This document shows, one piece after another, positions 51,685-60,493 of a stretch of DNA of 64,000 nt (position 1 is its first letter; each line of letters opens with the position of its first letter). Below the pieces are notes generated by a model. The model did no database searches. It worked only from the letters and a program-made list of their open reading frames with translations, and was not told the DNA's origin. Location of the stretch: NCBI RefSeq assembly GCF_022346615.1, contig NZ_JAKRNS010000003.1:124001-188000 (forward strand). Reading direction: 5' to 3'. This stretch comes from Staphylococcus sp. ACRSN (GTDB taxonomy: Bacteria; Bacillota; Bacilli; Staphylococcales; Staphylococcaceae). Position numbers and translations under genes: made by a program.

Positions 51685-54030
51685 ATGCGGATAAACATAC
51701 TTGGATATAACATTTTCTCTAAAGGTGGGACTTCTAGAAGTAATATTAATTTAATTAAAACTTTTTTAGAAAAAGGTCATATCGTTCAATATTTTAATAG
51801 TCAACCATTTGAAGCAAGTGACATAACTAGATTAATTATTCATGAAGACATTAGTTCAGCAAATTTCACAATTTTTAGTAGTCAATTTGAAACTAAACTT
51901 TCAACGGGTGACGTATTGATTATTACGCGGGAAGATTTATTTAAATATTCACGAATTATAAAACAACATAATAAACAAATAAAAATAGTAGGGGAGATTC
52001 ATGGCCCACTTGAATACATAAATGATGAAATTGATTTAGCATTAGATTCTATAGATTGTATAAGGGTGAGTACAGAATCTATAAAGCAGAAATTCAAACA
52101 AAAGTATCAGTATGATGCAGTATTTAACAAATATGTTAATGCGCAACATATAAATTTAAATGAGAAACCCACAAATACTAAGCGTAATTTATTGATAAAA
52201 TCACGTTTTGAAGATGGTATCAAAGATATTTCATATGTAATAAAGTTAATAAATTATATTAAGAAAAATACAGATAAAACAGATATACAATTGTATATTG
52301 TAGGATACGGACCTTCAGAAAATTTATATAAAAATTTAGTCGCATATTATAATTTACAAGATAATGTACATATAAATGAAAAAGAACCACTAAATTATAT
52401 TTATGTATCTACCTCCCCTTATGAAACGTTAGGTTATTCTATATTAGAAACAATAGGTATTGGGAATCAAGCGTTAATATATGCTGGAAACGACAATGTA
52501 TTAAATGAAATATATGAGCAATACCACGGTGTATCATTTTTGACAAAACATTTTGAAAAAGACAGTGAAAAATTAATATCGGTGCTTGAAGGTAAGTACA
52601 CTCGTGAGCAGCGTATGGAAGATATACAAAATCTGAAAATCAATTTTACAAACGATAATTATGCTGATGATTATTTAAAGAAAATCAGTAAAATGAAAAT
52701 AAAAAAAGGCAAAGAACGTAAACTGCCTTCGTATAGGTTTAAAAAAACACATATTAATAAAATACAAAATCTTGATCATAAACGTGATTTATATGAACAA
52801 CTTAAAAAGACAACAATGTTTAAGTTGCTACTAAACAATAATATCTTTTTTAATCGAATGAAAAAAATGTATACTTTTAGAAAAGAGAGATTAGAAAGAA
52901 AAATCATGGATGGAATAGAACCAGATGAAAATAAAGTATTTATAGAATCTTTTCATGGTAATAACTTTAGTGGTGACCCTAAATTTTTAGCACTTAAAAT
53001 TAAAGAATTATATAAGCATAAAAAGGTATATGTTAGTTCTGTAAATTCACTAGTGGATATTGAAGTAAGAAATGCTGGTTTAATTCCAATACGTTTTGGA
53101 AGTACAATATATAAAAAGATATTTCGCTCTTGTAAATATATATTTATGAATGGAAATTCTTTAGACAAGGTTTTCAAACATAAAGATCAAATTTTTATAC
53201 AAACCTGGCATGGTTTTCCATTGAAAAAAATGGTGAATGATTTAGCTGATAAAAAAGAGAAACAAGCACAACTTAATAAATTCCTTCCTCGTATGAAAAA
53301 ATGGGATTATTTAATCACTGCTTCAAATTTAAATACATTATTGTTGAAATCTGCATTCAAATTAGAAAAAAATCATAATTTAACAGTGTTAGAGTTAGGT
53401 TCACCAAGAAATGAATATTTAATAAATAATAACAATGAGGAAGAGTGGTTAAGGGTGCAGCGCAAATATTTATTTACAAATGATAAAAATATGAAGTATA
53501 TATTATATTGTCCTACATGGAGACAAGGAGAGCGCGAGAGTTTAACTCAAATTGATTTAATAACTTTATTAAACCAATTACCGAAAAATTATAAAATCAT
53601 TGTTAAATTGCACCCTAATGAAGCGAGATTACGAAATAAATATAATGGCTTAGATGCAAGAATACACTGTTTTTATAATGAATTTGTTGATATTCAAGAA
53701 TTATATATTTTGTGTGAATCCATGATCACAGATTATTCTTCTACAATATTTGATTATGCGCATTTAAATAAACCTATATTTTTATTACAAGAGGATGACT
53801 CTCAATATAAAAAAGATGTTGGTTTTTATTTTGATATTAATGAGGTAGGAAGATTTCCAGAAGCAGCATTAAATGAAGCAAAGTTAGCAGGTCAACTAAC
53901 TAGAGTTGGCACAATTGATTATAGTCAAATGATTAATAGATTAATGAAAAATGATAAATCGAATACTTCAGAAAATATTCTAAAATGTATATTTGAAAAT
54001 ACAAAAGAGAATGTGAGTAAATCATCATGA
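51685..54030 (+). CDS. Two-domain glycosyltransferase / CDP-glycerol glycerophosphotransferase (TagF-like)
   Basis: Predicted enzyme of a glycerol-phosphate-type surface polymer. The first ~340 residues look like a GT4-type GT-B glycosyltransferase (GGTSRSNINLI near the start; VGYGPSENLYKNLV near 209; STSPYETLGYSILETIG near 243). Residues ~405-770 are a TagF/TagB-type polyglycerophosphate transferase domain with TWHGFPLKKM near 508, LGSPRNEYL, CPTWRQGE near 609, VKLHP and ITDYSSTIFDYAHL near 680. No membrane span is seen, so it should act at the inner membrane face. One protein could join sugar and glycerol-phosphate units in turn. It overlaps the next gene by 4 bp (ATGA). Confidence 0.8.
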   Translation: MRINILGYNIFSKGGTSRSNINLIKTFLEKGHIVQYFNSQPFEASDITRLIIHEDISSANFTIFSSQFETKLSTGDVLIITREDLFKYSRIIKQHNKQIKIVGEIHGPLEYINDEIDLALDSIDCIRVSTESIKQKFKQKYQYDAVFNKYVNAQHINLNEKPTNTKRNLLIKSRFEDGIKDISYVIKLINYIKKNTDKTDIQLYIVGYGPSENLYKNLVAYYNLQDNVHINEKEPLNYIYVSTSPYETLGYSILETIGIGNQALIYAGNDNVLNEIYEQYHGVSFLTKHFEKDSEKLISVLEGKYTREQRMEDIQNLKINFTNDNYADDYLKKISKMKIKKGKERKLPSYRFKKTHINKIQNLDHKRDLYEQLKKTTMFKLLLNNNIFFNRMKKMYTFRKERLERKIMDGIEPDENKVFIESFHGNNFSGDPKFLALKIKELYKHKKVYVSSVNSLVDIEVRNAGLIPIRFGSTIYKKIFRSCKYIFMNGNSLDKVFKHKDQIFIQTWHGFPLKKMVNDLADKKEKQAQLNKFLPRMKKWDYLITASNLNTLLLKSAFKLEKNHNLTVLELGSPRNEYLINNNNEEEWLRVQRKYLFTNDKNMKYILYCPTWRQGERESLTQIDLITLLNQLPKNYKIIVKLHPNEARLRNKYNGLDARIHCFYNEFVDIQELYILCESMITDYSSTIFDYAHLNKPIFLLQEDDSQYKKDVGFYFDINEVGRFPEAALNEAKLAGQLTRVGTIDYSQMINRLMKNDKSNTSENILKCIFENTKENVSKSS

Positions 54031-54992
54031 TAGAAAATAAAATATTTAAATATACAGAAAATATAATGTTTGAAAATCAAAAGCGAATAATGATAGATAC
54101 AGGAGATTCAGAAAACTATATTCAAAAAGCAAGACACTCTAGTGCAATTTATGAAAATTATATAGAAATGTTAAAACAAGATTACGTCTTATATTTTCAT
54201 GAGCAAACAGTTTCAAAATTTTATAAACGACAATATGTGGAAGAACTATTTCAACGAAAAGATTTGATTAGACATAACGATATCTTTTATACATTAGATT
54301 ATCCACGGGATAAAAAGTTGAACCGTTTTGAATCAGTAAAATTACTTGTTTTATTTACTTGTATGCCTAATGCTGAAAATTATGATAGTTCACTGATTCC
54401 TAAGCGTATGTTTCCAAAATTTTTCGATGGTATTGAACGAAGTTTAGTTAAAAATGTATATACAATGAGAATTATGGATCTCAATGCTTCACATGGTTCA
54501 CATTATATAAATACTATAAATAATATGTCATATGAGTCAGATATTGTTTCTGCAATTCGTAAAGTACAAAATGAGCTAAATATACCTGATAATCACACCG
54601 TTTTATATGGCGCTTCTAAAGGCGGCACAGGTGCATTGTATTATAGTGCAAAAATGAATTTGAAAAGTTTAGCTGTTGATCCGATAATTAGTGCAGAAGA
54701 ATATAATTTGAAAGATGAGCATTTTTTAAAACATATTCGAAAAGAAGACTTAACTAATGAAATTAATCATAACCTAAATATTAATAGTACACGTGAAAAA
54801 TATATAATTAGTTCTGAAAATGTAGAATTTAATTACTCGAAAGCCAATGCAATTTCAGGAGAAAACTTACAGTTAATTAATAAAAAAGATGAATATATCA
54901 CATCTCATCCGGAAGTATCAAAAAACACTGTGCCAGAACAATTGATGATTTTAAATAAATTGTTAAGCAGTGAATCTTTGACAAACTTATAA
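54027..54992 (+). CDS. XcbB/CpsF-like capsule-type biosynthesis protein, alpha/beta-hydrolase fold
   Basis: A 321-residue soluble protein translated in coupling with the TagF-like gene. It has a serine-hydrolase nucleophile elbow, YGASKGGTGALYYSAK, with Ser197, followed by LAVDPIISAEEYN, which could carry the acid, and a late His in ITSHPEVSKN. This matches my recollection of the XcbB/CpsF family found in capsule loci and paired with TagF-like enzymes; accessory-Sec Asp2 proteins share the same fold and are the main alternative. The chemical role (O-acetylation, esterase, export) cannot be read. A terminator follows. Confidence 0.6.
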   Translation: MIENKIFKYTENIMFENQKRIMIDTGDSENYIQKARHSSAIYENYIEMLKQDYVLYFHEQTVSKFYKRQYVEELFQRKDLIRHNDIFYTLDYPRDKKLNRFESVKLLVLFTCMPNAENYDSSLIPKRMFPKFFDGIERSLVKNVYTMRIMDLNASHGSHYINTINNMSYESDIVSAIRKVQNELNIPDNHTVLYGASKGGTGALYYSAKMNLKSLAVDPIISAEEYNLKDEHFLKHIRKEDLTNEINHNLNINSTREKYIISSENVEFNYSKANAISGENLQLINKKDEYITSHPEVSKNTVPEQLMILNKLLSSESLTNL

Positions 54993-54997
54993 AGTAT

Positions 54998-55031
54998 ACG
55001 CCACAGTTATAATTACTGGGGCGTTTTTTAT
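54998..55031 (+). terminator. Terminator after the surface-polymer pair
   Basis: ACGCCACAGT (54998-55007) pairs with ACTGGGGCGT (55015-55024) except one mismatch, then six T. Confidence 0.85.
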
Positions 55032-55067
55032 TAAACAAAAAATTAGATATTAATAGGAGTGTAAACT

Positions 55068-55574
55068 ATGATTGAAACAGAAAGATTAAAAATTATTAAA
55101 CCAACACTTCAATATACAAAAGAATTATTTCAAATACATGCTCATATTTCTTCGACACTATATACACCTGCAGGTAAACATCATACAGCAAATGATACAG
55201 CTTTGATGATTGAATATTGGCTTGCTGATTGGAATAATTTTGGCTATGGTTACTTCTTATTTTTGGATAAATATAGCCATCAATTAATTGGTAGTGGTGG
55301 CATCAAAAATATATATCTAGATCAATTCAAAGTTCTGAATTTATATTATCGATTACATCCGGATAAAACAGGGCAAGGTTATGCTTATGAAGCAATGCAA
55401 TCAATAATTCAATGGATTGATACGATTGTAGGTAAGGAAATAAAAATGCTGATTAGAACAGATAGAGAGAATCAAAAATCGATTAAATTAGCTAATAGAC
55501 TAGGTTTTGTAAACGATGATACTTATAATGATTATATTGCAAAAGGTGATATATTCTATTTTAAAAACAGATAA
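55068..55574 (+). CDS. GNAT-family N-acetyltransferase (RimJ/RimL-like)
   Basis: A 168-residue cytosolic protein starting MIETERLKIIKPT, typical of the RimL-like GNAT group. The acetyl-CoA-binding segment is DKTGQGYAYEAMQSIIQW near 106-122, and the terminal part NQKSIKLANRLGFVNDD is the usual GNAT C-terminal motif. The acceptor is unknown. The ATG at 55068 follows TAGGAGTG. It stands alone, with a terminator before it and a 500-bp gap after it. Confidence 0.85.
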   Translation: MIETERLKIIKPTLQYTKELFQIHAHISSTLYTPAGKHHTANDTALMIEYWLADWNNFGYGYFLFLDKYSHQLIGSGGIKNIYLDQFKVLNLYYRLHPDKTGQGYAYEAMQSIIQWIDTIVGKEIKMLIRTDRENQKSIKLANRLGFVNDDTYNDYIAKGDIFYFKNR

Positions 55575-56089
55575 TATAAGACGAATTCGTTTATTATAAT
55601 TTGATTTATAGATATTAGCTTAATTATAATATACAATATAATTGTTAAGTAATATAAATTGTTTAGTAAGAAAAAATATTGGTATAAGATATATATGTAT
55701 AATGAGATTCAATAGTTTAAAAAAATCATAATATAGCTTGAAACCATATCATGAAAAGAAGGTAATAGCTTGAATAGCTATAGTTGGGCAAATTTTTTTC
55801 CATGTTTTTGTTTATTATTTGCTGTAATAATGTTAATGATAAATATACTTATCATTAAATTTTTAAAGCATTAGATTCTTAATAGTTTACCTAAAAGAAT
55901 AAATGTTGTAACAAATACATAAATTAAGAAAAGTTTAAAAGGCATTAAGTATATACTAAACTATTAGGTTTTTATATACTTAAGTGTGATTGTATTAAGA
56001 AGTTTGATAGTCTTTAATTATTTTACGGGCAATGATAATTAACTGAAACAATTAATTCAACATAGAATAGTGCGCTGGGGAGTGACATA
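55575..56089 (+). other. AT-rich gap with inverted repeat and possible micro-ORF
   Basis: About 515 bp with no firm gene. TTAAGTATATA (55944-55954) pairs with TATATACTTAA (55972-55982) across a 17-base loop. A hydrophobic stretch of about 29 codons ends at 55874 (ending LIIKFLKH), but its only start in frame is a poorly placed TTG at 55785. The better Shine-Dalgarno/TTG at 55761-55773 is in another frame, so it may be a frameshifted small membrane peptide. Confidence 0.3.
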
Positions 56090-56248
56090 ATGAGCGTAAC
56101 ATCAATCATCATCATCGCCTTTATATTATCAATATTAATTAAAGTAATAAAAACGGTGTTACATTTTTTAATTACGATGATATTTGCTATATTTTATATT
56201 TATTTTCTTGTTAAAATAATGACTTGGTTGATTGCAAACTCAAGTTAA
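56090..56248 (+). CDS. Small membrane protein, 52 aa
   Basis: A 52-residue hydrophobic protein starting MSVTSIIIIAFILSILIKVIK and ending IMTWLIANSS, with two membrane spans separated by a short KVIKTV turn. The ATG at 56090 has a GGGGAGTG Shine-Dalgarno eight bases upstream, which makes translation likely. I do not recognise a family. It is one of several short membrane proteins in this accessory region. Confidence 0.65.
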   Translation: MSVTSIIIIAFILSILIKVIKTVLHFLITMIFAIFYIYFLVKIMTWLIANSS

Positions 56249-56344
56249 CCTTTAAATAATTGATATTAAATCAATTAAAATTCAATCTTGAATGTTACAT
56301 TATGAAATCAAAATTATAGAGATGTATTTTTAGGAGATTTTAAA

Positions 56345-56485
56345 ATGAAAAAAGTTATAGGATCTATAACATGGATGGTAGTATTCGGCTTAGGGTTAAC
56401 ATTATTTTTAGGTTTTCCAATAGGGTCAATTGTAGGTATTGCAATAGGTGCTGCAATTAGCAAACGTATAAATAGAGATAGATAA
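56345..56485 (+). CDS. Small glycine-zipper membrane protein, 46 aa
   Basis: A 46-residue protein (MKKVIGSITWMVVFGLGLTL at the start) with one long hydrophobic hairpin rich in spaced Gly (G-x3-G patterns in LGFPIGSIVGIAIGAAIS) and a basic tail SKRINRDR. The ATG at 56345 follows TAGGAG. It resembles the 58-aa protein at 61042 in layout. Function unknown; such zippers favour oligomerisation in the membrane. The GNAT gene at 56500 begins 14 bp later. Confidence 0.65.
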   Translation: MKKVIGSITWMVVFGLGLTLFLGFPIGSIVGIAIGAAISKRINRDR

Positions 56486-56499
56486 AAGTAGGTGTGAAG

Positions 56500-56907
56500 A
56501 TGGACTACTATATAAACGAACTGCCTATAGAGGCAGAACTATATAATTTATATCATTCTGTAGGATGGTTTAACTATTTATCATGTGAATATAAATTGAC
56601 TGCGATGCTAGAGCAATCGAGCTATTTTGTTACTGTTAAACATGATAATCAGTTAGTTGGTTTAATTCGAGCATTAACGGACGGTATATCAATTGTCTAT
56701 ATACAAGATTTATTAGTTTTACCAGAGTACCAAAATAAAGGTGTTGGAAAGCAATTATTAAATTATGTATTGAAGCAATATAATGGAGTTAGACAAATTG
56801 TATTAACGACAGACAATGATCCAACGAAGAAATACTTTTATGAAAAATCTGGCTTATTTGCAACAATAGATTTTAACTGTATTAGTTATATGAAATTGAA
56901 TATGTAA
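56500..56907 (+). CDS. GNAT-family N-acetyltransferase
   Basis: A compact 135-residue GNAT. The core LVGLIRALTDGISIVYIQDLLVLPEYQNKGVGKQLLNYVL holds the acetyl-CoA pyrophosphate loop Q-x-x-G-x-G near 81-88, followed by the FYEKSGL motif. The ATG at 56500 is used because GTAGGTG sits seven bases upstream; the in-frame GTG at 56494 lies inside that sequence. The acceptor is unknown. It may be co-transcribed with the 46-aa membrane protein. Confidence 0.85.
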   Translation: MDYYINELPIEAELYNLYHSVGWFNYLSCEYKLTAMLEQSSYFVTVKHDNQLVGLIRALTDGISIVYIQDLLVLPEYQNKGVGKQLLNYVLKQYNGVRQIVLTTDNDPTKKYFYEKSGLFATIDFNCISYMKLNM

Positions 56908-56931
56908 TGAATTACAATTGTACTTGAAATA

Positions 56932-56970
56932 AAAACTGTCGCTAAGCATCTTATCGACAGTTTTTTATAT
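56932..56970 (+). terminator. Terminator after GNAT gene
   Basis: AAAACTGTCG (56933-56942) pairs with CGACAGTTTT (56955-56964), followed by TT. Confidence 0.88.
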
Positions 56971-57031
56971 AAATCAGTTGTACAATTATCTTTTTAAAAC
57001 ATGAAAATGATATGTAGAGGGGAGAGATAGT

Positions 57032-57388
57032 ATGATTACTAGAAATGACATTTTTAATTACGTTAATGAGAGATATCATATTATTCCTGATTACCCATGG
57101 AAGAATCATAGAAATTTTGCTGTGTTAAGACACAATTCAAATAATAAATGGTTTGCACTCATTATGGATATTTCAGCAGATAAAATAGGATTAAATAAAG
57201 ATAGTATGATTGATGTTTTAAATATTAAAGTGCAAAAGGAAATGATAGGTGGTTTAAGAAAGAAAAATGGATTTTATAAAGCCTATCATATGGACAAATC
57301 AAATTGGGTTACTGTAAATTTATCGGAAATTGACACAATTGATGAAATAGAAGTTTGGCTAACTGATAGTTATGACTTAACGTCATAA
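57032..57388 (+). CDS. MmcQ/YjbR family protein
   Basis: A 118-residue soluble protein of the MmcQ/YjbR family, which has a double-wing-type DNA-binding-like fold but no settled function. Recognisable are DYPWKNHRNFAVLRHNSNNKWFALIMDI, the DVLNIKV strand, GFYKAYHMDKSNWVTVNL and the ending IEVWLTDSYDL. The ATG at 57032 follows AGAGGGGAG. Single gene between terminator and comC. Confidence 0.85.
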   Translation: MITRNDIFNYVNERYHIIPDYPWKNHRNFAVLRHNSNNKWFALIMDISADKIGLNKDSMIDVLNIKVQKEMIGGLRKKNGFYKAYHMDKSNWVTVNLSEIDTIDEIEVWLTDSYDLTS

Positions 57389-57513
57389 AAGTTTATCTAT
57401 AATACGGACATTTAAATTGAATATTATGACTTAGAAAAAATGAAAAATATTAATAAGTGAGTATTTTCTTACTTGAAGGAAAAGAACGTGATATCTTTAC
57501 TTTAGGAGGTTTT

Positions 57514-58188
57514 ATGTTTGTATATCAATTTATAATTTGTCCAATTTTGTTTAGTTTTATGTATCAACTTTGTCATGTAGAAACACTGAACATACATTAT
57601 TTTTGTTCGAGGTCGCAATGCGATAATTGTAAAAAAGCAATTCGATTCTTGGATTTAATACCGATATTAAATTTTATCATATTAAAAGGGAAATCACGCT
57701 GTTGTCAATGTAAATTGAAATATACATATTTAGTTGGCGAGCTTCTTTCACTCATACCAAGTTGCCTTTTATTAATTTATAAAATGGATATACATCCTAC
57801 CACTTTTTTGTTAATTTATTTGTTTTTGCTAGTACTTGCCATCTATGATTTTGAAACCTATACCATACCGTTGCATATCGTCATTATTTTTATTATATGT
57901 ATAACAATAATTTGTAATGGCTATTTCATGAATTTTATTATAGCTACTACTTTCACACATTGTATTTACTTTATATTTAAAGGTGCGATTGGCTATGGTG
58001 ATATTCTTTTATTTTCCATATTAGCATATTTACTACCTACAGAGTTGTACATATCAATGGTACTACTTACATTTACTACAGGTGGAATTATAACTTTGTT
58101 TTTAATATGCTTTATAAGAAAACCCATCTTAAAAGTGCCTCTAATTCCTTTTATATTAATTGGCTTTATTTTAGCTAACATTTTATAA
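57514..58188 (+). CDS. comC: Prepilin peptidase ComC (type 4 leader peptidase)
   Basis: Aspartyl membrane peptidase that processes ComG-type pseudopilins for the DNA-uptake machine. The chosen ATG at 57514 follows TTAGGAGG and gives 224 residues; an upstream GTG (57457) adds 19 non-family residues. The cysteine pairs C-x2-C in QCDNCKK and CCQCKL near 40-67 are present. The catalytic Asp motifs are YDFETYTIP near 107 and GYGDILL near 159. About seven membrane spans. Intact, unlike the broken copies reported in some staphylococci. radC and mreC, usual next genes, are not in the window. Confidence 0.9.
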   Translation: MFVYQFIICPILFSFMYQLCHVETLNIHYFCSRSQCDNCKKAIRFLDLIPILNFIILKGKSRCCQCKLKYTYLVGELLSLIPSCLLLIYKMDIHPTTFLLIYLFLLVLAIYDFETYTIPLHIVIIFIICITIICNGYFMNFIIATTFTHCIYFIFKGAIGYGDILLFSILAYLLPTELYISMVLLTFTTGGIITLFLICFIRKPILKVPLIPFILIGFILANIL

Positions 58189-58223
58189 AAATAATAAAAG
58201 GTTTAATTAAAATCCCACTTAAA

Positions 58224-58700
58224 TCAAAGAACTTTTTGTAATAATTTTTGTTTAGTTTTATATTTAGTAACAATAATACCAGTATCGTAAAATCCTAATG
58301 ATTTATATAAGTTATAGGATACCTCATTACATTCATTTACAACCAGCGCCACATGAAAAATATCTGTATAATTATTTTTTATATACTTACTTAAAGCATT
58401 TAAACAGGACTTGGCATAACCTTGTCGTAAAAACCTTTTATCTGTAGAAAATGATCTAAAGAAAAGTGTGTTTTCAGTTTCTGTGGTAAAATGCGTAGCA
58501 TATTCACTGTTAGATTGTAATACAAAGAAAGATACTAATTGGTTGCTCTCATTAAAGCATAGTATACAGTGTAACTCATTATTCTTTTTTGCCTTTTCTA
58601 TATGGTATGAAGGGGACTTAGGGAAGTGTATTTGATCTTGCTCTAGTTGGAAATTATTAATATCTGATAAGTGCTGATTAGTAAATTTTATTAATTGCAT
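58224..58700 (-). CDS. GNAT-family N-acetyltransferase
   Basis: A 158-residue GNAT on the minus strand, convergent with comC. The acetyl-CoA loop DKRFLRQGYAKSCLNAL is near 90-106 and the C-terminal VNECNEVSYNLYKSLGFYDTG motif is clear. Start ATG at 58700 is preferred because AAAGGAG, itself within the upstream in-frame ATG at 58718, is its Shine-Dalgarno. Acceptor unknown. Confidence 0.83.
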   Translation of the reverse strand: MQLIKFTNQHLSDINNFQLEQDQIHFPKSPSYHIEKAKKNNELHCILCFNESNQLVSFFVLQSNSEYATHFTTETENTLFFRSFSTDKRFLRQGYAKSCLNALSKYIKNNYTDIFHVALVVNECNEVSYNLYKSLGFYDTGIIVTKYKTKQKLLQKVL

Positions 58701-58718
58701 ATACGTGTCTCCTTTCAT

Positions 58719-59016
58719 TTTATTTGAGGTATTGCATAAATTATAAATAAACGGAAAATTCAGTTAAATAAAATTGGATTAATTTAAGGTTTTTGAAGAA
58801 TTTAGTGATTTTAAAATATAGTAATTATAACTATAAATGAATATAAATACAATACTGATTTGGGGGATTTGTAATTTTCTGGACTAAAATTTAACTGAGA
58901 TGATGAATAAGTGAATAGTGATGTAATAAAATATACAGCTTATGAAATAAACGTCCGGATACAGCAAATAAAAATACTAATAAATAACAATACATTAATA
59001 AGTCGGAGGTATATTT
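58719..59016. other. Gene-free gap
   Basis: About 300 bp of AT-rich DNA between divergent genes. Apart from the TCGGAGG Shine-Dalgarno of the next gene near 59003, I see no clear element. Confidence 0.4.
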
Positions 59017-59517
59017 ATGAGAAAATATCAATCAGTTAGCATATTTAATAAAATAGCAAATCAAATTGAAGATTTTAATATTTCAAATATAAGCAAAGAA
59101 AAATGGAATTCAGAATATGAAGCAATAAGTATGCAAGTTAATGATGTGAAAATTAAAAGTCGATTGGCCAAAAAGACAAATAAGAAAAAAGGGCAATTTT
59201 TATCGGTATGGACAAAAGATGACGAAAATAAAAATAGATCATTTACCTTTAAAGAAATTGAAGAATTATTGGTTGTTAACATTATTGAAGGTAGATATTA
59301 CGGACAATTTGTATTTCCTAAAATGATATTACTCAAGCAACAAATACTAATGACTACAGAAAACAAAGGGAAAATGGCGTTTAGAGTATATCCACCATGG
59401 GATAAAGATTTAAATAATACAGCAGCCAAAACACAAAAATGGCAAAATAATTATTTTGTAGATTTAACTACTAATATTGATAAAAATAAAATTAAGAAAC
59501 TCTATAATTTAAATTGA
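59017..59517 (+). CDS. MepB-like protein
   Basis: A 166-residue soluble, basic protein resembling MepB, the third gene of the S. aureus mepRAB multidrug locus. Matching pieces are GQFLSVWTKDDENKNRSF, FVFPKMILLKQQILMTTENKGKMAFRVYPPWDK and TQKWQNNYFVDL. MepB's function is unknown; its fold suggests nucleic acid binding. Here it is alone, without a mepR-type regulator or mepA-type MATE pump beside it. The ATG at 59017 follows TCGGAGG. Confidence 0.8.
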   Translation: MRKYQSVSIFNKIANQIEDFNISNISKEKWNSEYEAISMQVNDVKIKSRLAKKTNKKKGQFLSVWTKDDENKNRSFTFKEIEELLVVNIIEGRYYGQFVFPKMILLKQQILMTTENKGKMAFRVYPPWDKDLNNTAAKTQKWQNNYFVDLTTNIDKNKIKKLYNLN

Positions 59518-60045
59518 AAAAGGGAAATGTTTGTAATATTACTTATATTCTGAAAAATCTAATATTTAAATTTTTCAATATTTAATATAAAATAAATAAT
59601 GTAAGTAAGAATGGGAAGCTTACTTACATTAATTCTCAGGCATTCTATTAAAAAAACATATCTGTTATTCTTAATTTTATCCATACCATTTTATTATTAA
59701 TGAAAAAATTTATGTTGAATTGCTGTAAGTTACTCAGGCTTACAGCATTTTTTTATGGATATAATTTTAATTTGTATTGAAATATGTGGTTTCATAATGC
59801 TTATATACGCTATGTAGACGATACTAGCAATGCTCAAAGTAGATGGACATTAAGGTGCTTAACAGTACTTCTAATATAGACTCAAACAACTGTATGACTT
59901 CAAAGAATTTTTGAGGATCTAATCATGGAGCTTTTTTATCCGTAACATCATACAAGAGAAATATAACTTAAAATTAAACATTATTAATTTTGAGTATTTT
60001 TGGTTATTATTAATAACTTCAAAACATTTAGTTAACAAAAATTTA
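59518..60045 (+). other. Gap with two stem-loops
   Basis: ATGTAAGTAAG (59599-59609) pairs perfectly with CTTACTTACAT (59619-59629) without a T tract. A true terminator lies at 59721-59755. Between them and 60045 there are only very short open frames (for example MLIYAM and MELFYP) that look like chance. Confidence 0.4.
59721..59755 (+). terminator. Rho-independent terminator downstream of mepB-like gene
   Basis: TGCTGTAAG (59721-59729) pairs with CTTACAGCA (59739-59747), followed by seven T. It is 200 bp beyond the mepB-like stop, so the transcript would have a long 3' end or a small RNA ends here. Confidence 0.85.
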
Positions 60046-60074
60046 TTGGAAATAATATATATTTGTTATATAAT
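60046..60074 (+). promoter_or_regulatory. Promoter of the 21-aa peptide gene
   Basis: TTGGAA (60046-60051) and TATAAT (60069-60074) with an ideal 17-bp spacer. Confidence 0.7.
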
Positions 60075-60129
60075 TAAGTTGGCTTATAAATATGTTGTGT
60101 ATATTAGAAAAGGTATAGGAGGAATTTTT

Positions 60130-60195
60130 ATGTCATCCAAATTATTAATTGTTTTATTATTGTTGTTCTATCCATTATTTGTAAAAAAAAGCTAA
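60130..60195 (+). CDS. Hydrophobic 21-aa membrane peptide
   Basis: A 21-residue ORF, MSSKLLIVLLLLFYPLFVKK plus a final Ser, with one uninterrupted hydrophobic span and a basic end. It has an excellent AGGAGG Shine-Dalgarno (60118-60123) six bases before the ATG and a near-ideal promoter ~55 bp upstream, which is far more than chance usually gives so short an ORF. Size and layout resemble type I toxins or small membrane regulators. No antisense RNA promoter was identified with confidence. No family recognised. Confidence 0.6.
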   Translation: MSSKLLIVLLLLFYPLFVKKS

Positions 60196-60493
60196 AAGTA
60201 GAAAAATTAATGACTAATCTAATTTTAGGAAAGGCAATAAACAACTATTTATTTGTAGTAGTGTAACAAAATAATACATAATGTTTCAGTTAAAAATATG
60301 TTCAAATTCAAATCTAATAAATCTGAATATTTAGAAAACAATAGAGTGAAAATCATGCTATACGCTTAATTTTAAAAAATACTTGAACCTAAATATATTT
60401 ATAAACATGTTGAAAGTAGCAATTCAGATTAATTGAGTAAGTTAATAAATTTTATTTTGACAAATATTTGCAATGATATAAGGGGTTTTAATC
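60196..60493 (+). other. Gap between small membrane genes
   Basis: AT-rich, about 300 bp. It holds open frames of only 18-23 codons (for example 60298-60369) without good Shine-Dalgarno sequences. No hairpin with a T tract was seen, so the 21-aa peptide transcript may run into the next gene. Confidence 0.3.

Noticed and set aside
55771..55874. TTG-started small hydrophobic peptide with good GAAGG spacing
   Set aside because: The good start and the hydrophobic frame ending at 55874 are in different frames; at best it is frameshifted.
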